DNA from: JAATGA01 sp047605605
GTDB lineage: Bacteria > Pseudomonadota > Alphaproteobacteria > Rhodobacterales > Rhodobacteraceae
Assembly: GCA_047605605.1 (NCBI GenBank)
Contig: JASGFG010000010.1
Location: 1-61,152 of the forward strand
Direction of reading: 5' to 3'
Length of the DNA stretch: 61,152 nucleotides
Made by a program: the position numbers and the translations under genes. Below, piece by piece: positions 27,091 to 35,769 of this stretch; positions within the stretch are counted from its first letter, which is position 1, and each line of letters begins with the position of its first letter. The notes beneath the pieces are model-generated. The model was not told the origin of the DNA and searched no databases. It was given only the letters and a program-made list of their open reading frames with translations.

Positions 27091-27614
27091 AGCCTGTCTT
27101 CCAGCAGCGTGCGCAGCCCGTGCCAGCGGCGGTCGACATAGACCATCGACAGCGCCTCCGGCCCGCCTTCGCTCGCCTCGGCATGACCGTCCAGCAGTTC
27201 GGCCGCCACCAGGGTCGCCCCTTTCAGCGGCAGCGTTCCGGTGACGCGGGCACGAAACCAGGTCGTCACCTCGGCATAGCGCGGCTCGCCCGTGGGCAGG
27301 CGCACCCAGTTGATGCCGGGGCCAAAGCGGTCCGCGCCGCTGGTCGCGCCCAGCTGGGCAAGGGGCAGATCGGCCAGCCGCAGGAAATGGATGACCATGG
27401 TTTCCGCCCGCAGGATCGCCGTCGTGGCCGAGGATTTGGCCGAAAGCGAAAAGGCCACGGTCGGCGGATCGGCACTGACCGAGATCAGCGAGCTGACGGT
27501 GATCGCCACCGGCCCCTCGCCCGGATCGGCGGTGATCACCGCGACGCCGGCGGGGTGATGCCGGAACGCCTCGCGAAAGGCAGGGGCAAGGTCGGTCTTC
27601 TTGTCGGTTTCCAT
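27087..27614 (-). CDS. Flavin reductase-like / FMN-binding split-barrel protein
   Basis: A 175-residue flavin reductase-domain protein. The segment FREAFRHHPAGVAVITAD and the flavin-contact stretch TVSSLISVSADPPTVAFSLSAKSSA are characteristic. Members supply FMNH2 to monooxygenases or act as flavoprotein oxidoreductases. The METDKK start at 27614 is chosen because the upstream extension has no coding character and runs into a dispersed repeat. It is downstream of, and may work with, the demethylase flavoprotein on the same strand. Confidence 0.85.
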   Translation of the reverse strand: METDKKTDLAPAFREAFRHHPAGVAVITADPGEGPVAITVSSLISVSADPPTVAFSLSAKSSATTAILRAETMVIHFLRLADLPLAQLGATSGADRFGPGINWVRLPTGEPRYAEVTTWFRARVTGTLPLKGATLVAAELLDGHAEASEGGPEALSMVYVDRRWHGLRTLLEDRL

Positions 27615-27705
27615 GGCGTTCCCGGTTCTCTCTTGCCGCGCAAGATGGGCCTGACCCGTGCCGTGCGCAATCCGTGACAGGAAAGATCGAAGAACCCGCC
27701 CTCCC

Positions 27706-27746
27706 CCTTCATCTTGGCCCAAATACCCTCCGGGGTCGGCCAGAGG
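27706..27746 (+). repeat. Dispersed repeat, copy 2
   Basis: This copy begins CCCTTCATCTTGGCCCAAAT and continues with the CCTCCGGGGTCGG core in the 159-base gap between the demethylase stop and the flavin reductase start. It is nearly identical to copy 1 read on the opposite strand. Confidence 0.7.
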
Positions 27747-27773
27747 CAACCCGGCCTGCCCGATCGTCCTGGG

Positions 27774-29849
27774 TCAGACCTGCCGCACCAGCCGCAGCGC
27801 GTCATAGATCGCGGCATGGATGTTGCGTGCCTCGACTGCATCGCCGATGCGATAAAGCCGGAATCCCCGCGGCCCCTTGCCCGCCGGTTGCGGGCGGCCT
27901 TCGACGAAAGCCTCGTAATCCACTGCGCCCAGGTTTTCAGACCGGGGCTTCAGATCGAAATACAGATCGTCCAGCGGCAGGGTGCCGGCATTGACCACCA
28001 CCTGATCGACCGCCCGCACCTGCGCCACGTCGAATCCGTTGCGCATCGCAGGGTCCAGCGGCACATAATCGCTGCCTACCCGCGCCTTCAGCCGGTTGCC
28101 GTCGCGTTCCACCCCATGCAGCCGATAGGTCACGGTAAAGGTCACGGGCTTGTCCTGCAACGCGCGCATATAGGGCACAAGGTTCATCCCCATGACCTCG
28201 GGCGAGAAGGTGCGGTCGGGCGTCATGATCTCGACCGTCGATCCCGCCTCGGCCAGCAACTGCGCCGCCTGAAGCGCGCCATGGTCGCCCGCATCGTCAA
28301 AGATCAGCACATTCTGGCCGGGCTTTGCGTCACCCGACAGAATGTCCCAGGCGGAAACCACCAGGTCGTTCCCGGCGTCCAGGATTTCCGTATGCGGCAT
28401 CCCGCCGGTGGCCACGATCACCACATCGGGATTCAGGGCCAGCACGTCCTCGGCCTCGGCCCAGGTGTTGAAGCGGAACTCCACATCCCGCGCCGCGCAC
28501 TGGGCCATGCGCCAGTCGATAATGCCGATCATCTCGGACCGGCGCTTCTGCTGGGCGATCAGGCGGATCTGCCCGCCGGGCTGGTCAGCCGCCTCGAACA
28601 CGATCACGCGGTGGCCCCGCTCGGCCGCAACCCGCGCCGCCTCCAGCCCCGCGGGGCCGGCGCCGACGATGACGACCGTTTTCGTCTCTGTTGCAGCCGG
28701 AATCGCGTGGGGTTGTTCCTCCTCGCGCCCGGTCGAGGGGTTGTGGATGCAAAGCGCCGCACCCCCCTGATAGATCCGGTCGAGGCAATAAGTCGCGCCG
28801 ACGCAGGGGCGAATATCATCCTCGCGCCCCTCGGCGATCTTCTTCACCACAAAGGGGTCGGCCATATGTGCCCGCGTCATCCCCACCATGTCCAGCGCCC
28901 CGCTGGCAATGGCATGGCGCGCGGTCGGCACATCGGGAATGCGGCTGGCGTGAAAGGTCGGCAGGCCGACCTCGGCCCGGACGCGTCCGGCGAAATCCAG
29001 ATGCGGGGCGGACCGCATCCCCTGCACCGGGATCACGTCGGTCATCGCCGGGTCGGTATGGATGCGGCCGCGGATCACGTTGATGAAGTCGATCAGCCCG
29101 GCATCGCGGAACCGCTTTGCCATCTGCACGCCTTCGTCCAGCGTCGTGCCGCCCGGTTCCTGTTCATCGGCGACATAGCGGATGCCCATCAGAAAGCCGG
29201 GGCCGACCCGCTTGCGACAGGCCTCCAGCACCTCGCGCGCGAAACGGATGCGATTGTCGAAATCTCCGCCATAAGGCCCCTCCAGCCGGTTGGTCAGGGG
29301 CGAGACGAACTGGTCCATCAGGTGGCCGTAGACCTCGTATTCCACGCCATCGAGGCCTGCGGCCTGCATCCGTTCGGTCGCATCGGCGAAGTTCTGGATG
29401 ATCCGCTGGATATCCCAGTCCTCGATCACCTTGGGCATATGGCGGTGCGCCGGTTCGCGCACGGCGCCCGCCCCCAGCACCGGCAGCCAGTCGGCCTTGT
29501 CCCAGCGGGTGCGATAGCCAAGATGGGTCAGCTGGATCATCACCGCGGCCCCCGCCTCGTGGCAATCGTCGGCCAGACGTTTCATCCAGCCTACCACCTC
29601 GTCCTTCCAGGCAAGGATATTGCCGAAGGCGGGCGGGCTGTCGCGGCTGACCGAAGCCGATCCGGCGGTCATCACCATCGCCACCCCGGCCTTTGCCCGT
29701 TCCAGATGATACAGGCGATAGCGGTCCTTGGGCATCCCGTCCTCGGTATAGGCGGGCTCGTGGCTGGTGGTCAGGATGCGGTTGCGCAGCGTCAGATGGT
29801 TCAGCTGGAACGGCTGCAACAGCGGATCGGTCGAAGGTCTGGCGGTCAT
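27774..29849 (-). CDS. DgcA/StcD-like N-methyl amine demethylase (OYE-type TIM barrel fused to FAD/NAD domains)
   Basis: A 691-residue multidomain flavoprotein of the trimethylamine-dehydrogenase architecture: an FMN TIM barrel (residues 1-370; MIQLTHLGYRTRW, VGMTRAHMADPF), a cluster region (CVGATYCLDRIYQG) and C-terminal FAD/NAD domains (VVIVGAGPAGLEAARVAAERGH). From memory, the cluster motif and the ending FRLYRIGDAVEARNIHAAIYDALRL closely resemble dimethylglycine and N-methylproline (stachydrine) demethylases. The cluster region shows three cysteines rather than the four of dienoyl-CoA reductase, again as in DgcA. The start MTARPSTDPLLQPF is taken at 29849. A divergent TetR gene and palindrome indicate substrate-responsive control. 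Confidence 0.8.
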   Translation of the reverse strand: MTARPSTDPLLQPFQLNHLTLRNRILTTSHEPAYTEDGMPKDRYRLYHLERAKAGVAMVMTAGSASVSRDSPPAFGNILAWKDEVVGWMKRLADDCHEAGAAVMIQLTHLGYRTRWDKADWLPVLGAGAVREPAHRHMPKVIEDWDIQRIIQNFADATERMQAAGLDGVEYEVYGHLMDQFVSPLTNRLEGPYGGDFDNRIRFAREVLEACRKRVGPGFLMGIRYVADEQEPGGTTLDEGVQMAKRFRDAGLIDFINVIRGRIHTDPAMTDVIPVQGMRSAPHLDFAGRVRAEVGLPTFHASRIPDVPTARHAIASGALDMVGMTRAHMADPFVVKKIAEGREDDIRPCVGATYCLDRIYQGGAALCIHNPSTGREEEQPHAIPAATETKTVVIVGAGPAGLEAARVAAERGHRVIVFEAADQPGGQIRLIAQQKRRSEMIGIIDWRMAQCAARDVEFRFNTWAEAEDVLALNPDVVIVATGGMPHTEILDAGNDLVVSAWDILSGDAKPGQNVLIFDDAGDHGALQAAQLLAEAGSTVEIMTPDRTFSPEVMGMNLVPYMRALQDKPVTFTVTYRLHGVERDGNRLKARVGSDYVPLDPAMRNGFDVAQVRAVDQVVVNAGTLPLDDLYFDLKPRSENLGAVDYEAFVEGRPQPAGKGPRGFRLYRIGDAVEARNIHAAIYDALRLVRQV

Positions 29850-29910
29850 GGCGGGCGACTCCGGGGCTGGCTTTGCGTGATCTTCGCCACAAGCCGGAAC
29901 ACCGCGCAAG

Positions 29911-29940
29911 CATAAATTCGACACTGCTGTCGAATTTATG
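29911..29940. promoter_or_regulatory. Perfect palindromic operator between demethylase and TetR genes
   Basis: The 13-base arm CATAAATTCGACA (29911-29923) and its exact complement (29928-29940) flank a 4-base centre. The site lies 62 bases upstream of the demethylase start and 56 bases upstream of tetR, the position expected for a TetR repressor controlling both genes. Confidence 0.85.
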
Positions 29941-29995
29941 CATCACCCCTGTCGATTTTCTTGCGCAGCGCGCCGGTCGCGGCTATTCCTCGAAT

Positions 29996-30628
29996 ATGGA
30001 GCAAGCGGAAAAACCCGAACGCGGTTGGCGTGGATCGCCCGATCTGTGGCTGGATGCGGGGTATGAAGCGCTGATTACCGGCGGGGTCGAGGCGGTGAAG
30101 GTTCTGCCCCTTGCCCAGAGGCTGGGCCTGTCGCGCACCAGTTTCTACCACCATTTCCCCGATCGGGAGGCGTTGCTGGCCGCCCTGCTGGCGCGATGGC
30201 AGGCGAAGAATACCGCCAATCTGATCGCGCAGACGCGGGCCTATGCCGAAACCATCGCCGAGGCGATGCTGAACATCATCGACTGCTGGCTGCGGGCCGA
30301 TCTGTTCGATTCCCGCATGGAATTTGCGGTGCGCATGTGGGGGCTGACCTCGCCCGATCTGACACGGACGCTGGCCGACGAGGACGAGGCGCGGATGGAT
30401 GCGCTGCGGGCGATGTTCGCCCGTTTCGGCTTTGATCCGACGCAGGCCGATACCCGGACGCGGGCCGTCTATCTGACGCAGATCGGCTACATCGTGCTGC
30501 GCACGGACGAACCGCTCGACCTGCGGTTAAGCCGCATTCCGGCCTATACCGAAACCTTTACCGGGCTTGCGCCGACGCCTGCGGAACTGGCACGGTTTCG
30601 CGCCCGCCACCTCGGGACAGACGGCTGA
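29996..30628 (+). CDS. TetR family transcriptional regulator
   Basis: A 210-residue regulator. The N-terminal helix-turn-helix spans about residues 22-55 (VLPLAQRLGLSRTSFYHHF), and the remainder is a helical ligand-binding domain. A longer open frame runs through the operator and the demethylase start, so the ATG at 29996 is preferred although no strong ribosome binding site is visible. It likely represses itself and the divergent demethylase; the inducer could be a methylated amine, by inference from the target. Confidence 0.88.
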   Translation: MEQAEKPERGWRGSPDLWLDAGYEALITGGVEAVKVLPLAQRLGLSRTSFYHHFPDREALLAALLARWQAKNTANLIAQTRAYAETIAEAMLNIIDCWLRADLFDSRMEFAVRMWGLTSPDLTRTLADEDEARMDALRAMFARFGFDPTQADTRTRAVYLTQIGYIVLRTDEPLDLRLSRIPAYTETFTGLAPTPAELARFRARHLGTDG

Positions 30629-31126
30629 GAAGCGACAGGAGCAGCGCCTTTTCGGCAGGCTCCCGCGGGGGCGGCCGTCACTTCCAGCGACTGGGGGCAA
30701 GATTCGCGAACCGCGCGGTTCCCGCAGGTCTCAGCGAGATGGTCAGCCTGTGACGGTCCTTGGCGTCGGGTGCCGTCGTGACTGGCGCCTGCCGAGAAAG
30801 GGGGTCGACGATCATATGACCCGCGTCGTCAGCGAACATCGGGCGGGCAAGGTCATCAGCTGGCAGCCGACGGGAACAAGGATCAAGGGCCATCGTTCGC
30901 CCCTTGGCCGATACCTTCGCGTTTCGGAACCGGGCCTTGGCCGGGGTGGAACACGGCTGACCGACCCGCTGGAAATCCTGGGTCCGTGGGATGCCATGGC
31001 TGGCCACGAGGCGGCGATCCGCCCGGTGGACGAGGTGGTTTTGACGGCGGGGGAATATATGGTTTTCGCCATGATAGAGCCTGTTTCCTCTCCTTCCGAC
31101 GCGACAATGCGACGGGAGGGCGGTTT
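30629..31126. other. Gene-free, apparently decayed segment
   Basis: No open frame of credible coding character is seen in this 498-base stretch, although fragments such as IRPVDEVVLTAGEYMVF near 31020 look protein-like. It runs directly into a clear pseudogene, so it is probably residue of lost genes. Confidence 0.5.
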
Positions 31127-31594
31127 ATGGCGGAGGCGCAGGCGGCCTTGCTGACGGACGGACGGCTGCACCTGAACCACAGGCAAATCGACATGATCAA
31201 CGGCGCGTGGGGCGATACGGCGCCGGTGCGCGGCGGGCAAGAGCCGGTCGCGCGGACCATGGCTGCGGCGGTTGCCCCCTTCCGGCCGGCCTTCATCGCG
31301 CCGATAACCGCGGCGGTGCCGCGGTGACGATGATCGCCCCTGCCGCCGACCTGCCCGGCCATCCAGCGGCGCCCCGCCTGCGACATCCGGTTGGACACCG
31401 ACCTTTGCGCGCTTCCCGTCACGGTCGGCGTGGGCCGACTGGCCAAGGGCGAACGCCGTCAGGCCCTGTCCCGAGGCCTGATGGCGGCGCGGGCGTTCCG
31501 GGCGCGCGGACTGATTGAAGGCGCGGCACTTTTCCTTCAGGGTGAGGCGCAGACCATCGGCGACATTGCAGTGGCGGAGGCGGAGCTTGCCTGA
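31127..31594 (+). pseudogene. UPF0280 family protein, frameshifted and deleted remnant
   Basis: Three frames in order carry pieces that I recognise as UPF0280: an N-terminal part with LTDGRLHLNHRQIDMINGAW and PVARTMAAAVAP (31127-31327), then APAADLPGHPAAPRL (from 31330), then LDTDLCALPVTVGV and FRARGLIEGAALFLQGEAQT (31391-31594). The original protein should be about 270 residues; here at least two frameshifts occur and much of the middle is missing. A GGGAGGG site still precedes the first ATG. UPF0280 function is unknown. Confidence 0.75.
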
Positions 31595-32141
31595 GTTTCC
31601 CGTACGGCGCATCACCACCCGGATCGAGAAAACCCTGCACGAAGACGGTGCAGCCTGCGCAGAGCCGCGCTTGCGGCGCGCAATCATGGCCGCCTGCCGC
31701 AACCCCTTGGCCGGCACCGATGCGCCGGACCCGCAACCAGCGACGGGGGATCTGAAGCCGCTTGGCCTGATGTTGTCGGACAGATTGATCGCCGCGCTGG
31801 GCGGCCGCGACGGGATCGACGGCTATGGCAAGGGCGAACATGGGGCGCTGTGGCATGTGCCCGGCGGTTATACCCTGCGCGAAAGACTGGGCGAAAGTCG
31901 CGCCATCGTGCCCAGCGCGATGAAAGTCGCGCCCATGGGCGGGTCGCTGGACGTGCCCATGGGCCATATAAATGCCGCCTATGTCCGCAGCCATTTCGAT
32001 GCCATCACCGTGCAGGTGCCGGATGCGCCGCGCGCCGACGAGATCGTCCTTGTCCCTGCCATGGCCAAGGGGCCGCGCGTGCCTTCGCGCATGGGCGGGC
32101 TGGAGGTCTGGCAGTTGCGTGGCGAGGGCGCGCTGCGGTGA
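31587..32141 (+). CDS. AA_synth (DUF1185) family protein, probably damaged
   Basis: A 184-residue open frame from a TTG with GGAGG upstream. Segments EHGALWHVPGGYTLRERL, AIVPSAMKV, LDVPMGHINAAYVRSHFDA and QVPDAPRADEIVL are typical of the AA_synth family. The family normally has about ten residues between the YGK and EHGA motifs (an AIVGxAGE-like stretch), which are absent here (DGYGKGEHGAL), suggesting an in-frame deletion. It follows the UPF0280 pseudogene and overlaps the next gene by GTGA. It may be a decaying gene that still drives coupled translation. Confidence 0.6.
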   Translation: MPEFPVRRITTRIEKTLHEDGAACAEPRLRRAIMAACRNPLAGTDAPDPQPATGDLKPLGLMLSDRLIAALGGRDGIDGYGKGEHGALWHVPGGYTLRERLGESRAIVPSAMKVAPMGGSLDVPMGHINAAYVRSHFDAITVQVPDAPRADEIVLVPAMAKGPRVPSRMGGLEVWQLRGEGALR

Positions 32142-33490
32142 GGCGGTCGCTGGCGACCTTTTTCCTTTGCCTTGTGCCCGGCGCGGGCCTTGCCTGCGCG
32201 CTGCCACCTTCGGTGGTGCTGACCCTGCCCACGGGCCATTACATCGCCGGGGCAGGCGCCACCGTCGCCATCACCGCAGTCCTGGGGTCGCGAGGCCAGC
32301 GTCTTCCCGACCTGTCGCAGCATCTGATCGCCCGGCACAGGGTCATCCTGCCTGGGGTCGTGACATCCTATCTGGCATTTCTGGTCTTCGTCGGGCTGGT
32401 GCTGATCGGCTTGTTCGGGGCGACCGATCCGATGCACAACCTGCTGACGCTGGTGTTCTGGACGGGCGTGTGGATCGCGCTGCCCTTGGCGTCGATGGTC
32501 TTTGGAAACCTGTGGCGGCACATGAACCCCTGGACCGCGCCGGTCCGCATCGCGCGTATCCTGATCGGCCGCAGGGGCGGGGCCGGGCTTGGCCGGCTGG
32601 GGCACTGGCCTGCGGTGGCCGGGCTGGCGGGCTTTCTGTGGTTTCAGCTGGTCTCGCTTTCGCCGGAAGATCCCGCCACCCTGGCCACGGCCGCGCTGAT
32701 CTACTGGCTGGCGATCTTTGCCCTTGCCGTGGCCGAGGGCGAGGACTGGCTGCAACAGGGCGAATTCCTGACTGTCTTCATGGGGCTGGTCGCCCGCATC
32801 GCCCCCCTGTGGTCCGAGGTGCAGGGGGATCGGGTGTCGGTCTATGCCGGGTTTCCGGGCGCGCAGGTGCTGCGGATGCCGCCGCTGGACGCCGGGCAGA
32901 CGGCTTTCGTGACGCTGGCGCTGGCGGGCCTGTCCTTCGACGGGCTGATGGAAACCTTTTGGTGGCTGGCCCTTGTGGGCGAGAATCCGTTGGAGTTCAC
33001 GGGCCGGTCGGCCGTCATCGGGGTGAACACGGCCGGGCTTTTCGGCGCATGGGCGCTGACCCATCTGGCGATCGCGGCGGTGCTGCGGCTGGGCCAAAGG
33101 CTGGGCGAGGGGTTCCGCGCGGGGCCGGTGATGCTGTCCTTTCTGGCCATCGCCGCCGGTTATCACGCGGCGCATTACCTGACGACGCTTCTGACCGCGG
33201 GGCAGTTCACCCTTTCGGCGCTGAACGATCCGCTGTTCCGGGGGGACGCGATCCTGGGGATGGAGCCGTTCTATGTCTCCTTCGGATTTCTGTCCGATCC
33301 CTGGCTTTCGACCCTGCTTTACGGCGCGCAGTTCGCGGCCATCCTGGGCGCGCATCTGCTGGCGGTGGTGCTGGCGCTGAAACTGTCCGGTCCGGGCGCG
33401 CGGGGGCTGGCGCATCTGCCGCTGGCGGCGTTGATGACAGGCTATACCGTTTTCGGCCTCTGGCTGCTATCCACTGCCCGAGGTACTTGA
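32138..33490 (+). CDS. Polytopic membrane protein of unknown function
   Basis: A 450-residue protein starting at a GTG that overlaps the previous stop. It has a signal-like N-terminus (LATFFLCLVPGAGLACA) and roughly ten hydrophobic segments, with conserved-looking polar patches NLWRHMNPWTAPVR, EGEDWLQQGEFLTVF and GYHAAHYLTTLL. Similar proteins in related genomes carry the annotation fenitrothion hydrolase, which I regard as unreliable. Its place before the liv genes hints at a link to transport or metabolism of the same substrate. Confidence 0.7.
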   Translation: MRRSLATFFLCLVPGAGLACALPPSVVLTLPTGHYIAGAGATVAITAVLGSRGQRLPDLSQHLIARHRVILPGVVTSYLAFLVFVGLVLIGLFGATDPMHNLLTLVFWTGVWIALPLASMVFGNLWRHMNPWTAPVRIARILIGRRGGAGLGRLGHWPAVAGLAGFLWFQLVSLSPEDPATLATAALIYWLAIFALAVAEGEDWLQQGEFLTVFMGLVARIAPLWSEVQGDRVSVYAGFPGAQVLRMPPLDAGQTAFVTLALAGLSFDGLMETFWWLALVGENPLEFTGRSAVIGVNTAGLFGAWALTHLAIAAVLRLGQRLGEGFRAGPVMLSFLAIAAGYHAAHYLTTLLTAGQFTLSALNDPLFRGDAILGMEPFYVSFGFLSDPWLSTLLYGAQFAAILGAHLLAVVLALKLSGPGARGLAHLPLAALMTGYTVFGLWLLSTARGT

Positions 33491-33559
33491 TTCACAAGGA
33501 TTTTTATCGCACACACAAAGCGCGCAGCAAGACGCGCCACTCCCCGGAGGACAGGAAGG

Positions 33560-34834
33560 ATGACGGATCTTATCGCAATGAACCGGCGGCAGCTTCTGAA
33601 AGGGGCGGGCGCGGGGCTGGTGGCATCGGCCGCCCTGCCCGGCCATGTCCTGGGGCAGGGCGCCCCGGTCAGATTGGGGTTCCAGCTGCACCGCACCGGC
33701 ATCGGCGCCGCCTACGGGCGCTGGTATGAACGCACGGCGCAGGCGGCCCTGAAGGTGCTGAACGAAGGCGGCGGCATCGGCGGCCGCCCGGTCGAGATCG
33801 TGTTCGAGGACGACGGCACCGACCCCAAGCGCGGCGCCGAAGTGGTCGAGAAACTGGCCAGCCAGCACAAGTGCGACCTGATCTTCGGCCCGCTGTTCAG
33901 CCATGTCGTCATCGGTTCGGCCCCGCGCGCGGGCGAGCTGAAGATCCCCTATCTTGTCTGTTCCGAGGGGTTCCACGTCGCGTCCGGCATGTTGAACCGC
34001 TGGACACTGCAACCCGGCATCACCGATGTGAAGGCGCAGATCACCTCGATGGCGCCATGGGTGGCGGGCAATCTGGGCAAGAAGGTCACGATGATCTTTC
34101 CCGACTATGCCTTCGGCCACGACCACCGCGACAACTTTCCCCCGGCGATCCAGGCGCAGGGCGGCGAGGTCATCGCCAAGATCGCCATTCCGCCGACCGA
34201 GACCAGCTTTACCAGATATTTCGCGCAGATCCCGCCCGAAACCGAGGTGATCTATCATGTCATGATCGGCCCCGCCGTCCTGACCTTCGTGAAAGAGCTG
34301 GGCGAGTTCTACGGATCGGGCGCGCGGCCGCAGATCTTCGGCTTCATCGATTCGCTGGAGGCGACGGATCTGAAGAATCCGGGGCTGGAGTTTCTGGAGG
34401 GCACGCATTTCTGGGAAGGCCACTGCCGGTTCAGCCAGCCCGACGCGGGTGAGGCCGAAGCCTTCTATCGCGCGGCCGTGGGTGTGGATGGCAATGGCGC
34501 ATCGCTGGCCGATGCCAGGGACGTATCCACCTATGCGCACATGTTTTCCTGCTGGGAAACGCTGTTCGTCATCAAGGCCGGGATGGAGGCCGCCGGCTAT
34601 CAGACCGCCGCCGACCGCCAGAAGTTCGTCGAGGCGCTGGAGGCGATGACGACCTTTGCCGAAGGCAAGGACCATCCGCAGGGGGACAAGGTGTTCAACG
34701 GCAAGACCCATCAGGTCTTTGGCCACCAGAACATTTCCCGCGTCGAGGGCGGGCGGCTGGTGCGCGTTCACCGGACCAGCATCGACGACGGCTTCTATCC
34801 CGATGCGGTGGACTATACCACGCAGTCGTTCTGA
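33560..34834 (+). CDS. livK: Branched-chain-type ABC transporter substrate-binding protein with Tat-like signal
   Basis: A 424-residue type I periplasmic binding protein. The N-terminus MNRRQLLKGAGAGLVASAALPG has a twin-arginine pattern (NRRQLLKG). Family features include RLGFQLHRTGIGAAYG, VFEDDGTDPKRG and DLIFGPLFSHVV. Such Liv/Urt/Ami proteins bind amino acids, urea or amides; the decayed hydantoinase genes downstream would fit an amide or cyclic amide, but this is inference. GGAAGG precedes the start. It is the first gene of the complete livKHMGF operon. Confidence 0.9.
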   Translation: MTDLIAMNRRQLLKGAGAGLVASAALPGHVLGQGAPVRLGFQLHRTGIGAAYGRWYERTAQAALKVLNEGGGIGGRPVEIVFEDDGTDPKRGAEVVEKLASQHKCDLIFGPLFSHVVIGSAPRAGELKIPYLVCSEGFHVASGMLNRWTLQPGITDVKAQITSMAPWVAGNLGKKVTMIFPDYAFGHDHRDNFPPAIQAQGGEVIAKIAIPPTETSFTRYFAQIPPETEVIYHVMIGPAVLTFVKELGEFYGSGARPQIFGFIDSLEATDLKNPGLEFLEGTHFWEGHCRFSQPDAGEAEAFYRAAVGVDGNGASLADARDVSTYAHMFSCWETLFVIKAGMEAAGYQTAADRQKFVEALEAMTTFAEGKDHPQGDKVFNGKTHQVFGHQNISRVEGGRLVRVHRTSIDDGFYPDAVDYTTQSF

Positions 34835-34850
34835 ACCGTTCGTTCATGAA

Positions 34851-34873
34851 CCGGGCGGGTCGGACCCGCCCGG
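34851..34873. promoter_or_regulatory. Intra-operon hairpin between livK and livH
   Basis: CCGGGCGGGT (34851-34860) pairs perfectly with ACCCGCCCGG (34864-34873) over a CGG loop. There is no T tract, so it is better read as an mRNA-stabilising or processing hairpin that leaves the binding protein more abundant than the membrane subunits than as a full terminator. Confidence 0.65.
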
Positions 34874-34890
34874 ACCTGAAAGGGTGATGC

Positions 34891-35769
34891 TTGTCCTTTG
34901 GTCCCTTCCTTCTTCTGGCGCTGATGGAGGGCACGGTGATGGCGGCGGTGCTGTCGCTGACCGCCGTGGGCCTTTCGCTGGTGTTCGGCACGATGCGCAT
35001 CGTCAATGTCGCGCATGGCGAATTCTTCATGCTGGGCGCGGTGGTCGCCTGGTTCGTCACCTGGCACCTGGGCGGGCCGGACTGGCTGAACTTTGCCGTC
35101 GCGCTGGTGGTGGCGCCGCTGGCGGTGGGGGCGCTGGCGGCCCTGGCCGACCGGCTGGTGCTGCGGCGGCTGGATTATCAGCCCGAGCCGACGATCGTGG
35201 CGACGATCGGGCTGCTCTACATCCTGCAACAGGCGGCGCTGGAACTGTTCGGGCCGGATGCGCGCCCGGTTCCGCCGCCTTTTACCCTGCGGCTGCAACT
35301 GCCGTGGTTCGGCTATTCCGGCTACAAGATCTTTGTCGTGCTGGCGGCGGCGGCGATCCTTGCGGCGGTCTGGGCGGTGATGACGCGGACCCGCGCCGGG
35401 CTGGTGATGCGCGCCACCCAGATCGACCGCGACACCGCACGCGCCTTCGGCATCGACACCGACAGGGTTTATGCACTGGTCTTTGGCCTGGGCGCCGCGC
35501 TGGCGGCCATGGGGGCGGTGCTGGTGGTGCCGATCAGCCAGGCGCATTACCTGATGGGGGGCGATCCGCTGCTTTTGTCCTTTATCGTGGTGATCATCGG
35601 GGGTCTGGGCAGCATCCGGGGCACGCTGGTCGCGGCGCTGGTCATCGGCCTGTCGGACGGGGTGATCTCGATGTTCTTCACGCCGACGCTGGCGAAGATC
35701 CTTGCCACGCTGCTGGTCGCGCTGGTGCTGGTGTTCCGCCCGCAGGGCCTGTTCGGGGCAAAGGCATGA
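34891..35769 (+). CDS. livH: Branched-chain-type ABC transporter permease LivH
   Basis: A 292-residue inner-membrane permease. The conserved LTAVGLSLVFGTMRIVNVAHGEFFMLGA (N-terminal) and the GLGAALAAMGAVLVVPI and GGLGSIRGTLVAALVIG segments define the family. The only start in the expected place is a TTG at 34891 preceded by AAAGGG; an internal ATG at residue 12 is the alternative. It overlaps livM by ATGA. Confidence 0.92.
   Translation: MSFGPFLLLALMEGTVMAAVLSLTAVGLSLVFGTMRIVNVAHGEFFMLGAVVAWFVTWHLGGPDWLNFAVALVVAPLAVGALAALADRLVLRRLDYQPEPTIVATIGLLYILQQAALELFGPDARPVPPPFTLRLQLPWFGYSGYKIFVVLAAAAILAAVWAVMTRTRAGLVMRATQIDRDTARAFGIDTDRVYALVFGLGAALAAMGAVLVVPISQAHYLMGGDPLLLSFIVVIIGGLGSIRGTLVAALVIGLSDGVISMFFTPTLAKILATLLVALVLVFRPQGLFGAKA

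Noticed and set aside
27714..29915. A 733-codon open frame on the plus strand
   Set aside because: It is fully opposite the demethylase gene, whose domains and operator are convincing.
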